The translations under genes were made by a program, and so were the position numbers. Below the pieces are notes generated by a model. That model was not told where the DNA came from and made no database searches. It saw only the letters and a program-made list of their open reading frames with translations. Below, piece after piece: positions 37,116 through 50,400 of a stretch of 64,000 nucleotides of DNA. This DNA comes from Acridotheres tristis. Lineage: Eukaryota > Chordata > Aves > Passeriformes > Sturnidae. The stretch lies in assembly GCA_037013685.1 (NCBI GenBank), contig CM072919.1, forward strand, positions 53,500,116 to 53,564,115. The letters are read 5' to 3'. Positions within the stretch are counted from its first letter, which is position 1; every line of letters starts with the position of its first letter.

Positions 37116-37510
37116 TCATAGAATCACAGAATAGCCTGAGTAGGAAAGGATTGATAAAGATCATCAAATCCAACTCCTGGCCCTGCACAAGACACCCCAA
37201 GAAACACAACACATGCCCAAGAGTATTGATCAATGCTTCTTGAACTCTGTCAGGCTGCTGCTGTGACCACTGCACAGGGGAGGCTGCTCTGCTGCCCAGC
37301 CACCTTCTGGGTGAAAAACCTTTTCCCAACATCCAGCTTGAACCCCCCTAATGCATTCCATCAGGTCTTATCACTCACCAGAGAGGAGATCCGTCCCTGC
37401 TCCTGCTCTTCCCCTCACAAGGAAGTTGTAACTGCAGTGAGGTCGTCCCTCAGCGTCCTCCAGGCCGAGCAAGCCGAGTGACCTCGGCCGCTTGTCATAC
37501 AGCTTCCCCC
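37116..37510 (-). mobile_element. CR1 LINE 3' end, 5'-truncated
   Basis: Minus-strand CR1 copy. The tail at 37116-37132 (TCATAGAATCACAGAAT) is the reverse complement of the octamer repeats that end CR1 elements. It is followed by AAGATCATCAAATCCAAC, the adjacent 3' UTR word, then by the end of ORF2 (CTTCTGGGTGAAAAACC at about 37303; CAAGCCGAGTGACCTCGG at about 37470). It breaks off near 37510, about 400 bp from the 3' end, which is typical 5' truncation by target-primed reverse transcription. It keeps several CpG sites in 37390-37490, suggesting it is younger than the relics at 23-24 kb. Confidence 0.88.
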
Positions 37511-40478
37511 ACGACTGGACAAGATAGGCTAATGGAGGGGACTGTCAGATGGACGATAAAAGGTTAACAGGATCGTAAACGAGGAGAGCAGAGTAACTTT
37601 ACAAGAAAGATACACGTATAGAGTGAACTGCAGAAGATATGGGGAAAAGTAGAGATGCAAAAGAAAAAAGTAAGAAAAAATATATATCGTGAAAAAACAT
37701 ACACAAACAGAATGGTACATAGAAGGAAAATGCGGCAGGAAATGAAAGCTTGTGTTTAATTGTATTTGCACTCTGGTATAAAGACTTTTCAGATTTGATG
37801 TTATCATTATCTCTTTTTCTAATATTGATTGCTGACCTGAGGAAAACCCTAGCAACAGGTCATAACTCCCTTGTAATTTTTGCTTGTCCCAGTGAACTAC
37901 TTAAAAAGTGATCTCTGAGTTTTTCAACAAGAGAAGCCAGTGATTTAAAATCTAGATTAATTTTGATGAAGAAAACAGGAAGAAGAAAAATTATTTGACA
38001 GCTGCTGTCAGGTGAGGCTGATCTTCCCCAATGAGCTAGGCTGGGTCAAGGCAAGGGAAAAAGACTGTAAGAACGAAATAAAATGACTCGGGGAGAAAGC
38101 AATTCAAAAGACTTCTTACTGCTTTCTGCTTGCTGAGAAGTAACCCTTTCTGCAGGCTGCGTGGATGGGGGAGGGTATGACAGCCACAGCAGCAGCAGCA
38201 GTCTTGCACAACCAGAACTTCACTCAGGAAAAGTCTGGTCACAGCTGGGGCACATGTCATTTCTTCTCTAAGTCTTGCCTTTACCAGCCGAGTCTTTTAC
38301 AGAAGCAGCTGCAGGAAGCTGGACAGGCTTTTATCTACTGTTGTCAATTTCTGGAAAATTTAAATCCTTGCACACATGTACTTCTGCACTTCATTTTTCA
38401 GGTGGCATTTCAGAACTGCTGACTTCTTTCCTTTTGAACAGTTTGAACAATAAGATGACAGAAAAAAAAAGCATAAAGTTCAAATTTTGGACAGAAACAC
38501 CCCACTGAAACTAGTAGTTCACAAAATAACTGTAGTTCAGTCCAGGTCTTTTTTCACCCCAAACCAGCTTGTTCATCTGTAAGATTAATAATATGGGGAG
38601 AGGAGGCCAAGAGGAGAAATTATTCTGTTGTGTGCACCTCAAATTAGCAGAAAAAGATAACTTTTCTTCAGAAACCAGATATGAAGAAAGACTAGATTTT
38701 GCAGGTGTTTTGCTGTAATACCTCCCACAATCAGACCTTTCTCTTTAACTGTGATAAGTCCTTGTCTAGTTTTTGTATCCTTCTCCCCATCCTCCCACCT
38801 TTTATGTGCATGAGGGGAAGACCCTCATTAGCCCAAGCTGCCATGTAAACTCAAGAGTAGAGAACATATTTACTAAGTGGTCCTGTCTAAACTCAATGAG
38901 TGTTTCACCCCTTGACTTACACAAGAATTTAAGACATGTTGCCTGACATCTTTTCCACAGTCAGTGCACTGCTTTTGAACACGTACCTTTGGGGGCAGAA
39001 AACGGGAGATCCCATGGAGAAACCTGGCAGAGGACCTATGGCTTCTGGTTTTATAATTTCTCAACAACTGAACTACAATCAACACAGCTCAGGGAGATAA
39101 TAATAAACAGAGCTACCATCAAATTAATAAGGCACTTCCCATATGCCTGCACTTCTTTTATATGCATGTGTAAGCAGAGGGAAAGGGGCAGGAAGCATTC
39201 ATATCAAGTGATAAATAACAGCCCCAGGGGTTCTTGGAAAACAAATGGGATAATTATGGAGAACTTAAGTATCATTATTATGATTATTTATTATTAAAAG
39301 CTATGCAGTAAGAGAAAGCAGCATCAGGTGATTATGGCTGTGTACATAGAGAACTTTCAACATTTAATGTAAAAAAAATTCCCTCATGTCAAACCAATAA
39401 TCACCCTTTCAAAATTATGCCATAGAGAGTCATATATATGGAGTGCTGAGTATAAATCTTTTGATTCCCTGTTGTAATGTGCAAAGTGTCGCCTCTCACA
39501 TGAAGGTTGCTGCTGCAGGACCCTGTGGCAGCTGAAAAGCACATGTTGTGCTTCCCCCACCTTCTCCTTCCTTTACAGTTCCTCAAACTCTCTCTTGATA
39601 AATGTCTTCAGAAAAATATTTTATGAGGTGCTTACCTATAAAAATATATCTTTCAAGGCCATGTACACAATGAGGCCTTAAACACTAACCACACACAAGA
39701 AACACTGTTCATTTGGTCCAGCATGGAGATGCCGGAGGAAATAGAAAGCCATCAGTGCTGTGTCAGAGCCAAGGTGGAACATATTAGCAGTTTCTTGTGA
39801 CTTGATGTTATTCACCTGCTGCCAGAGAGGAGTGAAGCCCTCAGAGATGATGCCCTTTTGTTTAAATGGCAGTTTGTGCCTCAAGATATACAGCCTGAAA
39901 AGAGCAGCATGTGTGATCAAAGATATGGGACAGCTTCCATATGAAAAACCTGAACTTAGACTCCTCAGTGGAAAGGAGGGAAGGCTCAAGGGAGGAGATG
40001 GCCCAGGTCTGGTAATAAATATCAGGAATAGTTTGAAGAAATTATTGGGGGGTTGGGGTTGTTTTTGTTTGTTTGTTTGTTTTTTGCATAACACAGGGAC
40101 AAGCTAGGTTTAGAGCAAAAAAACCCAAGTCATTTTAAAGCCAGCACACAAATATGTTATAGAGTTCATTCCCACAATTTATTGCAAAGCTGAGGAATTG
40201 AAGTACTTTCAAAATCAGAAGAAATTTGAATTAACAAATCTCATAGCCAACACCTTCATCCATGCAGTGTTTTTTAGTAACTAGCAGAAGTATCAGTTCA
40301 AGTATGATACACAGGGAAAAATTTTCCTTTTAGATTCCTAGGACATGTTTCCACTGTATTTAACATTTCCAAAACATCATGGCCATTTATAGTCCCATTT
40401 CAGGAGCAGCTCATTACAGATTCTTGATTTTAGAAATTATTTTCCATTATGAATTGAGTTTGCATAACTTCTTTTTTT
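37511..40478. other. unassigned DNA with minor simple repeats
   Basis: No gene was recognised. There is a five-unit CAG run near 38186-38201 and a (GTTT)n run at 40061-40085. The antisense pair of frames at 39678-40107 shows no known motif. Confidence 0.45.
40046..40085 (+). repeat. G-run plus (GTTT)n microsatellite
   Basis: TTGGGGGGTTGGGGTT directly followed by about six GTTT units. All bases are G or T on the plus strand. Confidence 0.8.
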
Positions 40479-41120
40479 TGGTGGGGTGGGGGCTCCAGGG
40501 GTGGATTCTATAAGAAGCTTCTGGAAGCTTCCTCCACATCCAGCAGAGCTAATCCCTGGTGACTCCAAAAACAGATGTGCTGCTGACCAAGGCTGGGCCA
40601 GTTAGAAATGGTGGTAATGCTTCTGTGATAACAGATTTAAGAAGAAAGACAAAAGCTGTTATAATTGCACAGTTGTAATTGCAGCCAGAGAAGAGCAGAG
40701 TGAGAACATGTGAGAAGAACAACCCTGTGGACACTGAGGTCAGTGAAGAAGGAGGAGCAGGAGATGTTCCAGATGCTAAGGTTCCCGTGCAGCCCATGGT
40801 GCAGCCCATGGAGATCCATGGGGAATGCAGGGATCCACCTGCAGCCCATGGAGGAGCCCACGCTGGAGCAGGTGGATGCCTGGGAGGAGGCTGTAACCCC
40901 ATGGGAGACCTATGGAGAGAGGGGCCGTGCTCCCAGGCTGGAGCAGCCTGTCCCTGGGGGACTGTACCCTGTGGAAGAGTGACCCAGGCTGCAGCAGTTT
41001 GGGGAGGACTGTGTGCCCGAGGGATGGACTCACACTGGAGAAGTTCATGGAGATCTGTCTCCCATGGGAGGGGACCCCACAGGGCAGAAGGGGAAGAACT
41101 CCTCTCCCTGAGGAGAGGCG

Positions 41121-41156
41121 TCATGAACTGACCACAGGTCATGAACTGACCATAAC
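41121..41156 (+). repeat. 18 bp tandem duplication inside the LTR
   Basis: TCATGAACTGACCACAGG is followed by TCATGAACTGACCATAAC. The two units agree over the first 14 bases. Confidence 0.75.
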
Positions 41157-41262
41157 CCCCACTCCCTGTCTCCCTGTGCCACTGGGGGAGGAGGTAGAGC
41201 TGGGAAGGAGGGAGGGGCGGGCGGAAGGTGTTTTCTCATTATCTTGCTCTGATTTTTCGAGT

Positions 41263-41268
41263 AATAAA
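41263..41268 (+). promoter_or_regulatory. LTR polyadenylation signal AATAAA
   Basis: AATAAA within GAGTAATAAATTCAG, about 195 bp before the LTR's 3' end and in the same orientation as the LTR. Confidence 0.6.
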
Positions 41269-41462
41269 TTCAGTTCATATCTCTAATTAGAGCCAGTTTT
41301 GCTCATGATGGTATTTGATGAGGGATCTCTCCCTGCCATTATTGCAATCCATTGTTAAATGGAAGCATTTTTAAAATTTTCTCTCTCCTGTCCAGCTGCA
41401 GGGGGGAGTGAGTGAGTGCCTTTGGTGGGTGCCTGGCATCTGGCCAGAATCAAGCCACTACA

Positions 41463-44400
41463 CATTATTTTTAGCATATTTTCTGTATCACACTTGAACC
41501 TAATCAACCTGTGATTGCCTGAGAGAAGCAGCTTTATTTACTGCTACAGCTTCTCAGTTCAGAAGACAATTGCAAGATGTGTGACTTTCAAGGGAAGTCA
41601 AATATCAAAGCAACTTTTCCACATGTACCCTTCATTTACCCTTTACAATGTATTGTGAATACTCTTCTAAGTCCTAGAGTGTTTTTTCTCCCTCAGTAAA
41701 AGTATATCTTTTTCCCCATACCAATGCACAATCCGTGTGCTCAGACTGAATCACAAAATCATAAGAAGTGGCACAGTCACAGCTTGATGCAACATAGCAG
41801 CTCAATTCACCATTTTGGTGAAATTATTTCCGCTATATAAAACAAGGAAACATCAGTGGATGAGGAAGCAGATCTTTTGTCTGTTCTTGTTTCACAGTAA
41901 AAACAGCAAAAACATATTGTCAGCATAGCATATTTTTAAATACAGATGATTCTGTGCAGCCATTGTCCTTTGCATTGAGTTCTGTGAGGTTGTAAATTGC
42001 TGATACAGTGCTGCACACTTTATTTCATTTGTTCTCTAATTTAAAACAAATAAACTTTCAATATCAAAGAAAACAATACAGAGGAAAAATAGAAACAGCA
42101 CTGCAAAGGTGCTATTCCCTCTTCTACTAACCACAGAAAGGTCTTTAAAGGTCTTCTTTTGATTAGAATTACATCAAATTTCAGGCAGGGAGAGAGCAGC
42201 AAGGTCTAAGTTCTGACATGCAGTAAGTACTTGAATTTTATTTCTATATTTTTAAGAAGACTGCAGTGAATCACATTTTTTCAGGTTGTAAGAGAAAGAA
42301 TAGCAGCAGAAAGATGTTAGATTTACTTTGAAATTCCTGGCTTGTACTTTAAGGGAATTCATCTACTGTAATACCAATTTGCTTTAACTCTAAAAGTATG
42401 TAAGATATTGGCTTATTATAGCCAGGGGCAATTTTTCTGTTGCATTTGTGACTTATTCAGAGGCTTTCTTTGAGATTCAAGCTGCTTATATTAACTAGAA
42501 CACAGGAACAAGTCACTTGACACTTTGCATAAAGATGTCCCAGTGCCTACCTGTGTTTCTTGAAGGAACTGATTAGTGTCTTTGCCTTGGGTAAGGCACA
42601 TTAGCTGGAGCAGCAGCTGACAGAAGCACTTCTTCTTTACGTGCACAGTAGTATCCCCTCAGGTGTCCTGGGGCACTGGGTTCGTGCAGGGGTGTTCCTG
42701 GTCCGCCTACTCCAGCCATAACAACCTTGGACAGAACTATGTCAGACTTGCTCAAAAGTCACCTCTTTTACTGTCAGACAGACCAAATGTGGCAGGGACC
42801 AGATGAGGACTCAGACAGAAGAGTTAAGGCTCCCTCTGGTACTCCTCTGCCCCTTTTTCAGGTACTTCTGTCCATAGTGTAGTGTCAACCTTACAACGCA
42901 AAGGCTTCTCTAGCACATCTCATACTATGTCCCAAAAGCAGGATATACTCTTTCAATTGTGCCATGAACTAATATCCCATATACCTTCCACTACCAAAAT
43001 TAGGCCTTACAGTTTAGAGGGATCAACTAGATGATTCCACAGCTCTCCCCAGATCTAGCTCTCTCCCAAGTTTACATGTTGAATGGAAGATATATTTTTT
43101 TTCCTGTGCTTGTACAGATGTATTCTGTACAGTCTAATATTAGATTATTTTGTAAGTGCATATATTATGGTTTTGTGCTGATAATAGCAATTCTAGGATC
43201 ACCCACAAAAAACCACGGCATTCTACTTTTGGCAATACTCATGCTACAAAAGGAAAAGAGAAACCCCAGACAGTTATATCATACATTTACTTATACATAT
43301 AACAGCATTGGTGGCAAAAAGCCACATTCTTGCCCTTCTATATCTGCCCAGACACCTAGCTTTCAGTTATTTCTATTACTGTGTAAGACTGCAGAGATAC
43401 ATTTGTAATAAAACAAGTCCTTTTAAATTTTCCAAGTGTGTGTGCATCTGCAAGTAAATATAGGGTGGCTCCTTTACATTTCATCTTTGCAAACTAATCT
43501 GTTCTACAAATGTTTTAAACACAGCATGGCAACCCTTGCTGATAAATTCATGGAAAAAATATGACCTGTGGACAATGACTAATGTCTGTCTCATGCATTT
43601 CTGCCCTATATTCTGTCATATGTTTGGGAGGAGAAATTATCATATGGATTAAGTTAGTAACACTCATCCTCACATTTTCAGGGAGTGCTTCCCCTTAAAT
43701 CATATCTCTTTGGACCCTGACAGGCTTTCACACCTAGTCTTATTTCATGCTGGAACTTCCCAGGGACACATTAGTTGTGCTTCACAAATCACCATGTTTG
43801 CTAGTGAATGAAACACCCTAAGCAAGCATTACTTTATTATTTGAAGGAACTGGGAGCATTTTACATTTTTGTTGGTGGTGAGCTAAAGAGTCTATCTCCT
43901 TGAAGCTTCTACCATATGTTGTTCTTAAAGCAAGTATCTTAATAAGGTAGTCACAGAAGATTTTGATTAGTGTAAGATTCCCATGATATCTTTATCCCAT
44001 AGTGTCTTTCCTCTATGGTTTTCTGCAGGAATATTTTTTTCTAAGAGGTAGTCATTAGGGATTATACAAGGGGGTTTTTACCAATTTCTTTCTTATTTTT
44101 ATTCACCAAAAATTTATCTCTTCTGTTAATTTTAATATATTTTTCTCATAGAAAAAAATTATATAAGAAGCGTCTGTACTACATACGTAGACTAGAACTT
44201 GCCTGATATCAAAGATCAGACATGTATGATTGTATCTAAAAGGAGTAAACTAAATTACTTCTATGAAATAAAGGTTTTTATGGATCAAAGTATGATGTTT
44301 TTAATGTGGAAATGAACTTTGAAACAAACTCTAACAAAAAGGAAGTCAGAAGCAGAAGTCACAGAGACAATAGAGTCTTCTGCAGAAAGGTATGACGAGT

Positions 44401-47400
44401 TATTTCCCCTCAGGCAGGTTACTACCATCCCAGTGGCCATGATTTTCAAAACTGTTTTGAGATTTTGGGTGTAATTTTGGGGGCCTTCAAAGGCCTGAGT
44501 GCATCCACTGCTGTCTTTGTAACACAAGTAGAATAAATCCAGGCAACATCAATAAGAAGATATTCAAACTAACATTATCAGGTTAGTGACCCAGTGGAGT
44601 ACTAGATAGGATCCAGACTGAAGTAAATCTTACCAGCTAGAGGAAAAATTAAATTGGTAAATGAAGTTAGAAAATTCGGCCAGGAGCCCATTTATTCCAA
44701 CTCGTTGTTGTGCATTTTCAAGAAGACTTAGCACTTGGAGTCTTCAGAGGCAGCGCTTGTCAATGGTGTTCTAGTAAGAACAAACATGAATCTTGCTTTC
44801 CATAAATCATTTCTTGGGTATTTCATTGCAGCATCCTACCATACAGCAGAGCACTGACATAAGGAAATACCATATAGCCACAGCATAACAGTGTGATCCA
44901 ATTTCAGCTAATTTTGCCAGTTTCTTCTACAGTCTGTAAAGTGTCTCTGAGAAGATGGTGAGGTTTTCAGAGGATTTCAGCCTGTGCTCCCTAGTGCAAC
45001 AAGTTATGTCAGCTGGCTGTTGTTGATACAAACTTCCTACACAAGGGCACAAGGTCTTTTAAGCTACTTCAGTTCTTGGAGGAGAAAGATAAATACCTCA
45101 AGAGGGCAGTAAATCTCATCTGAAGACAGGCAAATTCTGGAGCTGCTTATCTACTAACCATGAAGGCAGAGTGGACTACTGACTTACAACAGAGAGCTGT
45201 GTTGCAGACAGCTAAACATGAAATAAATTTGGCTTATGTCCCATTGTGCACCCAGGTAATACAATAGGGATGAAGGGGTGAGTGTTCATGTGCTGGCTTC
45301 TGCACCCAGGCAAGGACAACTTGGAGGCAGACAATGACTCAACTTTGCAAGGAAGCCCATTCGTAATATTTTCTTGTGAAATTATTGCGTCTCTGAAGGA
45401 AAGTACAGAACCCAACTAAAAGGCAACTGTATTAAAACAGAGAGCTAAAACTCTGGTTTACACAGATAAATAAGCTGTCTGATTTTTTTAAAGGATTCAG
45501 ATCGATGAATTTTAGCAATTAAAATGCTCTCATTTGGTGTCAACTATATTCCCTGCACTAGGTAAGCTATAATGCCCTTCAAACCTATGGGCATCTTTAA
45601 TTTTAGTTTTACTTCTTTAAATAGAAGTGCTCACATGCCTAAAACCAAATCTATGAGCTAGGAAGCATTGCGGAGGTGTTAAGGTGGGAAAGCAGTAAAA
45701 CAAATGACAAAGAAGAGAGAACAAATCAGTGCCACTTCACCAAGAAATCTGTAAGTTGCAGAAACATGCTTTGTGCTGTTTGGTGTGTAAACTGCATGGC
45801 CATTGTAAACTAGCATACAGCATAGCTTTCTGTCTATCCTTAAACACGTCCTTTGTCACCGTAACAAAAGCCACAGCTGTAAGCAGTTTATGCTGCAATT
45901 GCTTGGTCAACAGCCATTGGAATAAAAGTAAGTTGAGTCCTTCTTTGTTGCCTCAACAGCCTTCACCTCTGCTACAAAAATGCTCTTTAACTGGCTGCAG
46001 GCCGGCTTCTTCACAAGTGTTTCTAATTTAGCTAAACATCTTGATAGGAAATGTCATAAATTACATGTATGAGACTGTCAGTAGAATTTTCAACAGAAGT
46101 AACGTGAGTTCGTATTGAAATAAAATGAGAACCTTGGACAAATTTCTGAGCCTATAAATGTTCAACTTCACCTAAAATCCCACTCACAAAGACATTTGGG
46201 AAAACTTTGATGATCCCAGCAAACGTGTGATTGGTGAGAGAGGGAAACCCGTGGACTGCAATTTCCCTAGATCTTGCACTGTAATCTTCCTGTGCTTTTC
46301 GCAAGTGATTCCATTTATGCTTTTCAGAAATGATAAAATGTATCACATATGAGCTATTGTGTCTATTTCCTGAATACTCATCTCAGTCCAGAAAAAAGAT
46401 TCTCTTTGCACATGGATATTTATTTCCAGGTGTGGTTATTTCTCTGGTAGGCATTTGAGATCTGGGTGCTGAAAAGATGCATGCATGTCCTTAACGTTAT
46501 ATATGTGAATACCATCATTGATCTCAGCAGGACTACCCTCCATCTGAAGTCAGACTACTCATGTCTGAAATTGGGCAAGTAAATTAAAGCCTTTCAGGAT
46601 CAGGGTTAGAGCAGATATGTTAAGTTTTTCCACTTAAGAGTGGTGAATGAAAAAAACAATCTGATTTTCAGAGCTAGTAATTTATTTTCTTAACGTTTCT
46701 GTTATCAAGAAAACTATTTCAGTTCAGCAACTAATTCTGCTCTATTTTTCCTGCAGTTGTAATTGACATTTTTGTAAAACCTGATTCTTGTTTTCACTGC
46801 AGACTATGCTAACTTTGAAGTATTGTATGCTACCATGTAGCCACATTTTAGAGGTGTTGATTGGTTTCCCGAGAAGTTAAGTATGTCTACTGCATGTGGT
46901 TCTTTTCTATTTTATGGGATTCATATGCCACACTACTCACTTTTATGCCTCTGGTTCTTCGTTAAGGAGTGTGATTAACATCTATCATTGTCAAATTTGC
47001 ATTGAAATAGAAACCATTGCTTTGAAGCATCATAGATTTGAACTCCATGTTCTGGAACTGATGTGATTCTACACACACCACTCATCCTAACACGGTTTCA
47101 GGTTAAGGCCAGTTGCCGCATATCTATAACTCACAGTTTTATCCACCCTTTTAACCTCTTTGGAGTGCTCCTTCAAAGCTCTGCTCTTGTGCTTCGTCTT
47201 GTTGGTCAGCATTCTCAGTAAAGTACAGCCGGACTTAAGAAAATGCTGCTTTTCCTTCCCATAACATCAGCAATAAGTATAAAAACAACTAGGCAATTTC
47301 AGTCAAAGTATAGCATATATTAAACAGCAGGACAAGATTTAAGAAGAAAGAGGTTATAAATGAACAAAAACCTGTACTCATGTTCACCTTAAAATAAGTT

Positions 47401-50400
47401 GAGGTACCCAAGGAAAAGTCTGGTTTCTGCACACTGCGAAGAAATGCAAGAAGCAGTTCTGCAAGAATCCTATGGACAGAATGAGATGGTTTTGCTGTCT
47501 GTTGTGCCTTCCACATGTTCAAAATGTCACATTTGGTTATAATCAAAGAAGTAGCGTTTCCCAAATAATAGCTCATATGTGGCAACTTACACTTTCTAAG
47601 TGTTTAACTCTGAGATGTCATACCTCTACTATATATTAATGAGTAAGGTTTTTTGCTCATTCTACCAGAAATCAGCAATTAAGTACACATATTCAATCAG
47701 TAATCATTCCAGTAACCCAAACACAAGTCAATAGTAAAAAACTAAGCAACAAAGTCCAAATATATGTTTAAGTCTGTGCATTTATATATATCATTCTGTG
47801 GATTCTAACACTAATTCTAATTTCCTATACTTTCTCTCTAGCCAAGTGTTTCCTTTTCTCGTGTTCACAGAGAAAATCATATCAACTGCGTAATAAACTC
47901 ATGATGGCATTCTTTAGGAGTGACTGAAATTGGATGCTCTAAAACCATAGATAAATTGCATTAGACCCATTGCTGTGAAATTGCTGAATCAAATACCAGC
48001 CACAGAAATGTCTCCATTTTCACAAGAAAAGGGTCTGGCTAGCATTTTCTTGCCAGTCTGGAAATACTCAGCCTGAGCTGACTTTTTTCCCGGTAAATAA
48101 GATTCAAAGAGATCCCAAATTACTTTCTAAAATGGGTTCATATAAATAAAATTTTAAAATCCTTAGAACTGTTGTCTAACCCATTATTATTTTCAGTATA
48201 ATCCTTCTCAATGGTTATTGAAACAAGCAGTATGAGACAGAAAGCAAAGCCAGTGAAGACAGATGGATTGGTAGAAACAAGGCAAGGAAACAGTTTTAGC
48301 CTGTTTCCTGAGGGAATGTACTTTTATGTGCCTCTGTTCGCCTGCCTGTTTGTACCTCTGAGCACTGCTACCTTGCCATTGCTTGCCAGTTTTAGCCAAC
48401 GTGCAGAGGACATAGTTCAAAACACTTTCATGCATCTTCTGTAAAGGGATAGCAAATTAGTGGGGAGCAAGCAATGAGTCAGAGGCTACAGGCTTTATTC
48501 AGCCATGGTCTGGCCTCAGAGAGTCAGATGGGTGAAAGATAATGTGACTATCCTAAAGAGAGGAAAAGCCTTGGTCAGCATTTATGCTTCAGAAGGCTTC
48601 AGACAACTCGTCTTTGAGACATGGATTCACAGGAGCCCTATTTTTCCTGTGTTTTCTGGAACTACTTTTTGATTAATCCATTAATTGTCTTCAGGAAAGC
48701 CGATCACCACCATCAAGCTCACTGCAACCAGCAGAGAGGCATATACAAAGTGACTCACCAGCTTATGGTTGGGAATACACTCCTACATTTAAATGTTGCT
48801 ACACTGTTAGTGATAAGAATTGCCATAACAGTACATTAAAATTGCCTATATTTTTGCTTTTTTCTAGAGATTACAGGAAACATTCAGAAAATGCATAAAA
48901 ATTTTTACTCCTTTACTCCTCTTCCAAGGAGGCAAAGCAGGCAAGAGGTGCCAGAAATGAAAGAAAATTTATTCTACTTTCTATTTGGTCATGTTGCCAA
49001 ATATCAGCAGTTAGTATTAGTAGTAGTAACTATATTACTGCAAAACCAGTAAGAATAATTACAGTAATAATTAATAGATACATACATATATATATACACC
49101 ATTATATTATACCATTACCTGAGAACTACACTGAGAAACAGAGGCCTGGACAACTTTACTGACATAGTTCAGTATCAAAGCAAATAATAGGAGTGAAAAT
49201 GTTCACCTCTGTCTCACCTTCTAAACAATAGACTGTGCTCTTTTATGCTTATCCATGTTTTCAGCTTTGTCAATCCATTATATATAGAATTGCCAAATCA
49301 CCATATAGTTAAGCAATTCCAGGTTCATATTACAGTTTTTATTGTGGTTGGAAAAACATTTTCAAATACTGCTTAAACTTACAATAACTCTTCAGAACTT
49401 GCTTTTATATTTGATTGGGCCTTTCATCTCTTCCTATTACAGACAGGGACCTGACTCCATTAATCTGCAACTGATTTGTGTGATGGCAACATTTCCAGCT
49501 GCACAAGTGCTGTAACATCTACACCTAAATTAGCTCATGAGTCAACATATCTAGTTGGGTTATTACATTATTGCATCCATTATCTATAAATGAAATACAA
49601 CTGCGTTGTCTGTTGCACCATTTTAAAACATCTACTTAACGAGCCTTAGAGCTCAAAAAGACTGGGAGCATTTAGTGACAACAAATAAAAAGGAAACTTA
49701 ATCTGGTCCTGTATTATCCAGCTGTAATTTTTTTTTTTTGGTGGTAGAATCTAATCAGGTGTTTACCGTAAATATGGGCAGTACTTTTAGTTTATTTGCT
49801 AAATAGGAGTCAGACACAGGATGCATGCCTGGGTCACAGTCAAAGGCTTTCACTTGCAAAACAAGGTCACCCAGGTCTTTGTGACAGACACTTGAATTAA
49901 GAAAAGCTTTTTTCCCCAGTAGTTCAACATCAGGCTGACATTTTGATGGATCCTCCTTAATCTTTTTCACATTTTCTTTCACTAAATGGGGCAGCATCAC
50001 CATGGCCTAGCAGTTTCCTCATTTCTGGGAGGAGGGGGAGGATGGGAATTATGGGAAGAAGGAAAGATGGGACTAGGGGGCTGGAAAGTTGTCTCCATAT
50101 TTTCAAAAGTTGAAAGAAACTCCGGAGAGCTCCCAGATTGCCTGTATACCTCTTTATGTGCAGAATGTAGGACACCTGTTTTCAATTGCATCGACAGATC
50201 AGAAGATCCTCCTCCTTGGAGTCTGCAGGCCTGGCTGAAGCATTTAAACATTCCATGCATATGGCTGTCATTTCAGTTTTCTTTGCAAATGATTTCTGTT
50301 CTGTGTGTAGGTGAGAGGCTTGTTTGAGGCCTGCTTACATCATACCTATGGAACTTGATCCCCACTGTAGGAAATGCATACAGAGGGCATTTGTTTAAAC

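Larger units (their letters stand above)
40479..41462 (+). mobile_element. avian endogenous retrovirus LTR (ERVL-like), about 1 kb, plus strand
   Basis: A long LTR in plus orientation. The 5' part has GGATTCTATAAGAAGC (40503) and a degenerate TATA-like ATTTAAG at about 40635. The G+C-rich middle is built of short degenerate repeats with CAGCCCATGG, CTGGAGCAG and GGAGGACTGTG words. AATAAA is at 41263-41268 and the 3' end is GCCTGGCATC...CACTACA near 41462. I recognise this architecture from a bird LTR family, but family naming is from memory. No gag/pol flanks it, so it is a solo LTR. I could not find a convincing target duplication, because the left edge abuts a T run. The open frames of 197 and 150 codons inside it are chance products of G+C-rich repeats. 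Confidence 0.75.

Noticed and set aside
40549..41142. 197-codon minus-strand frame and overlapping plus-strand frames of 150, 124 and 90 codons
   Set aside because: All lie within a repeat-built G+C-rich LTR segment. Being open in several frames on both strands is expected from its composition.
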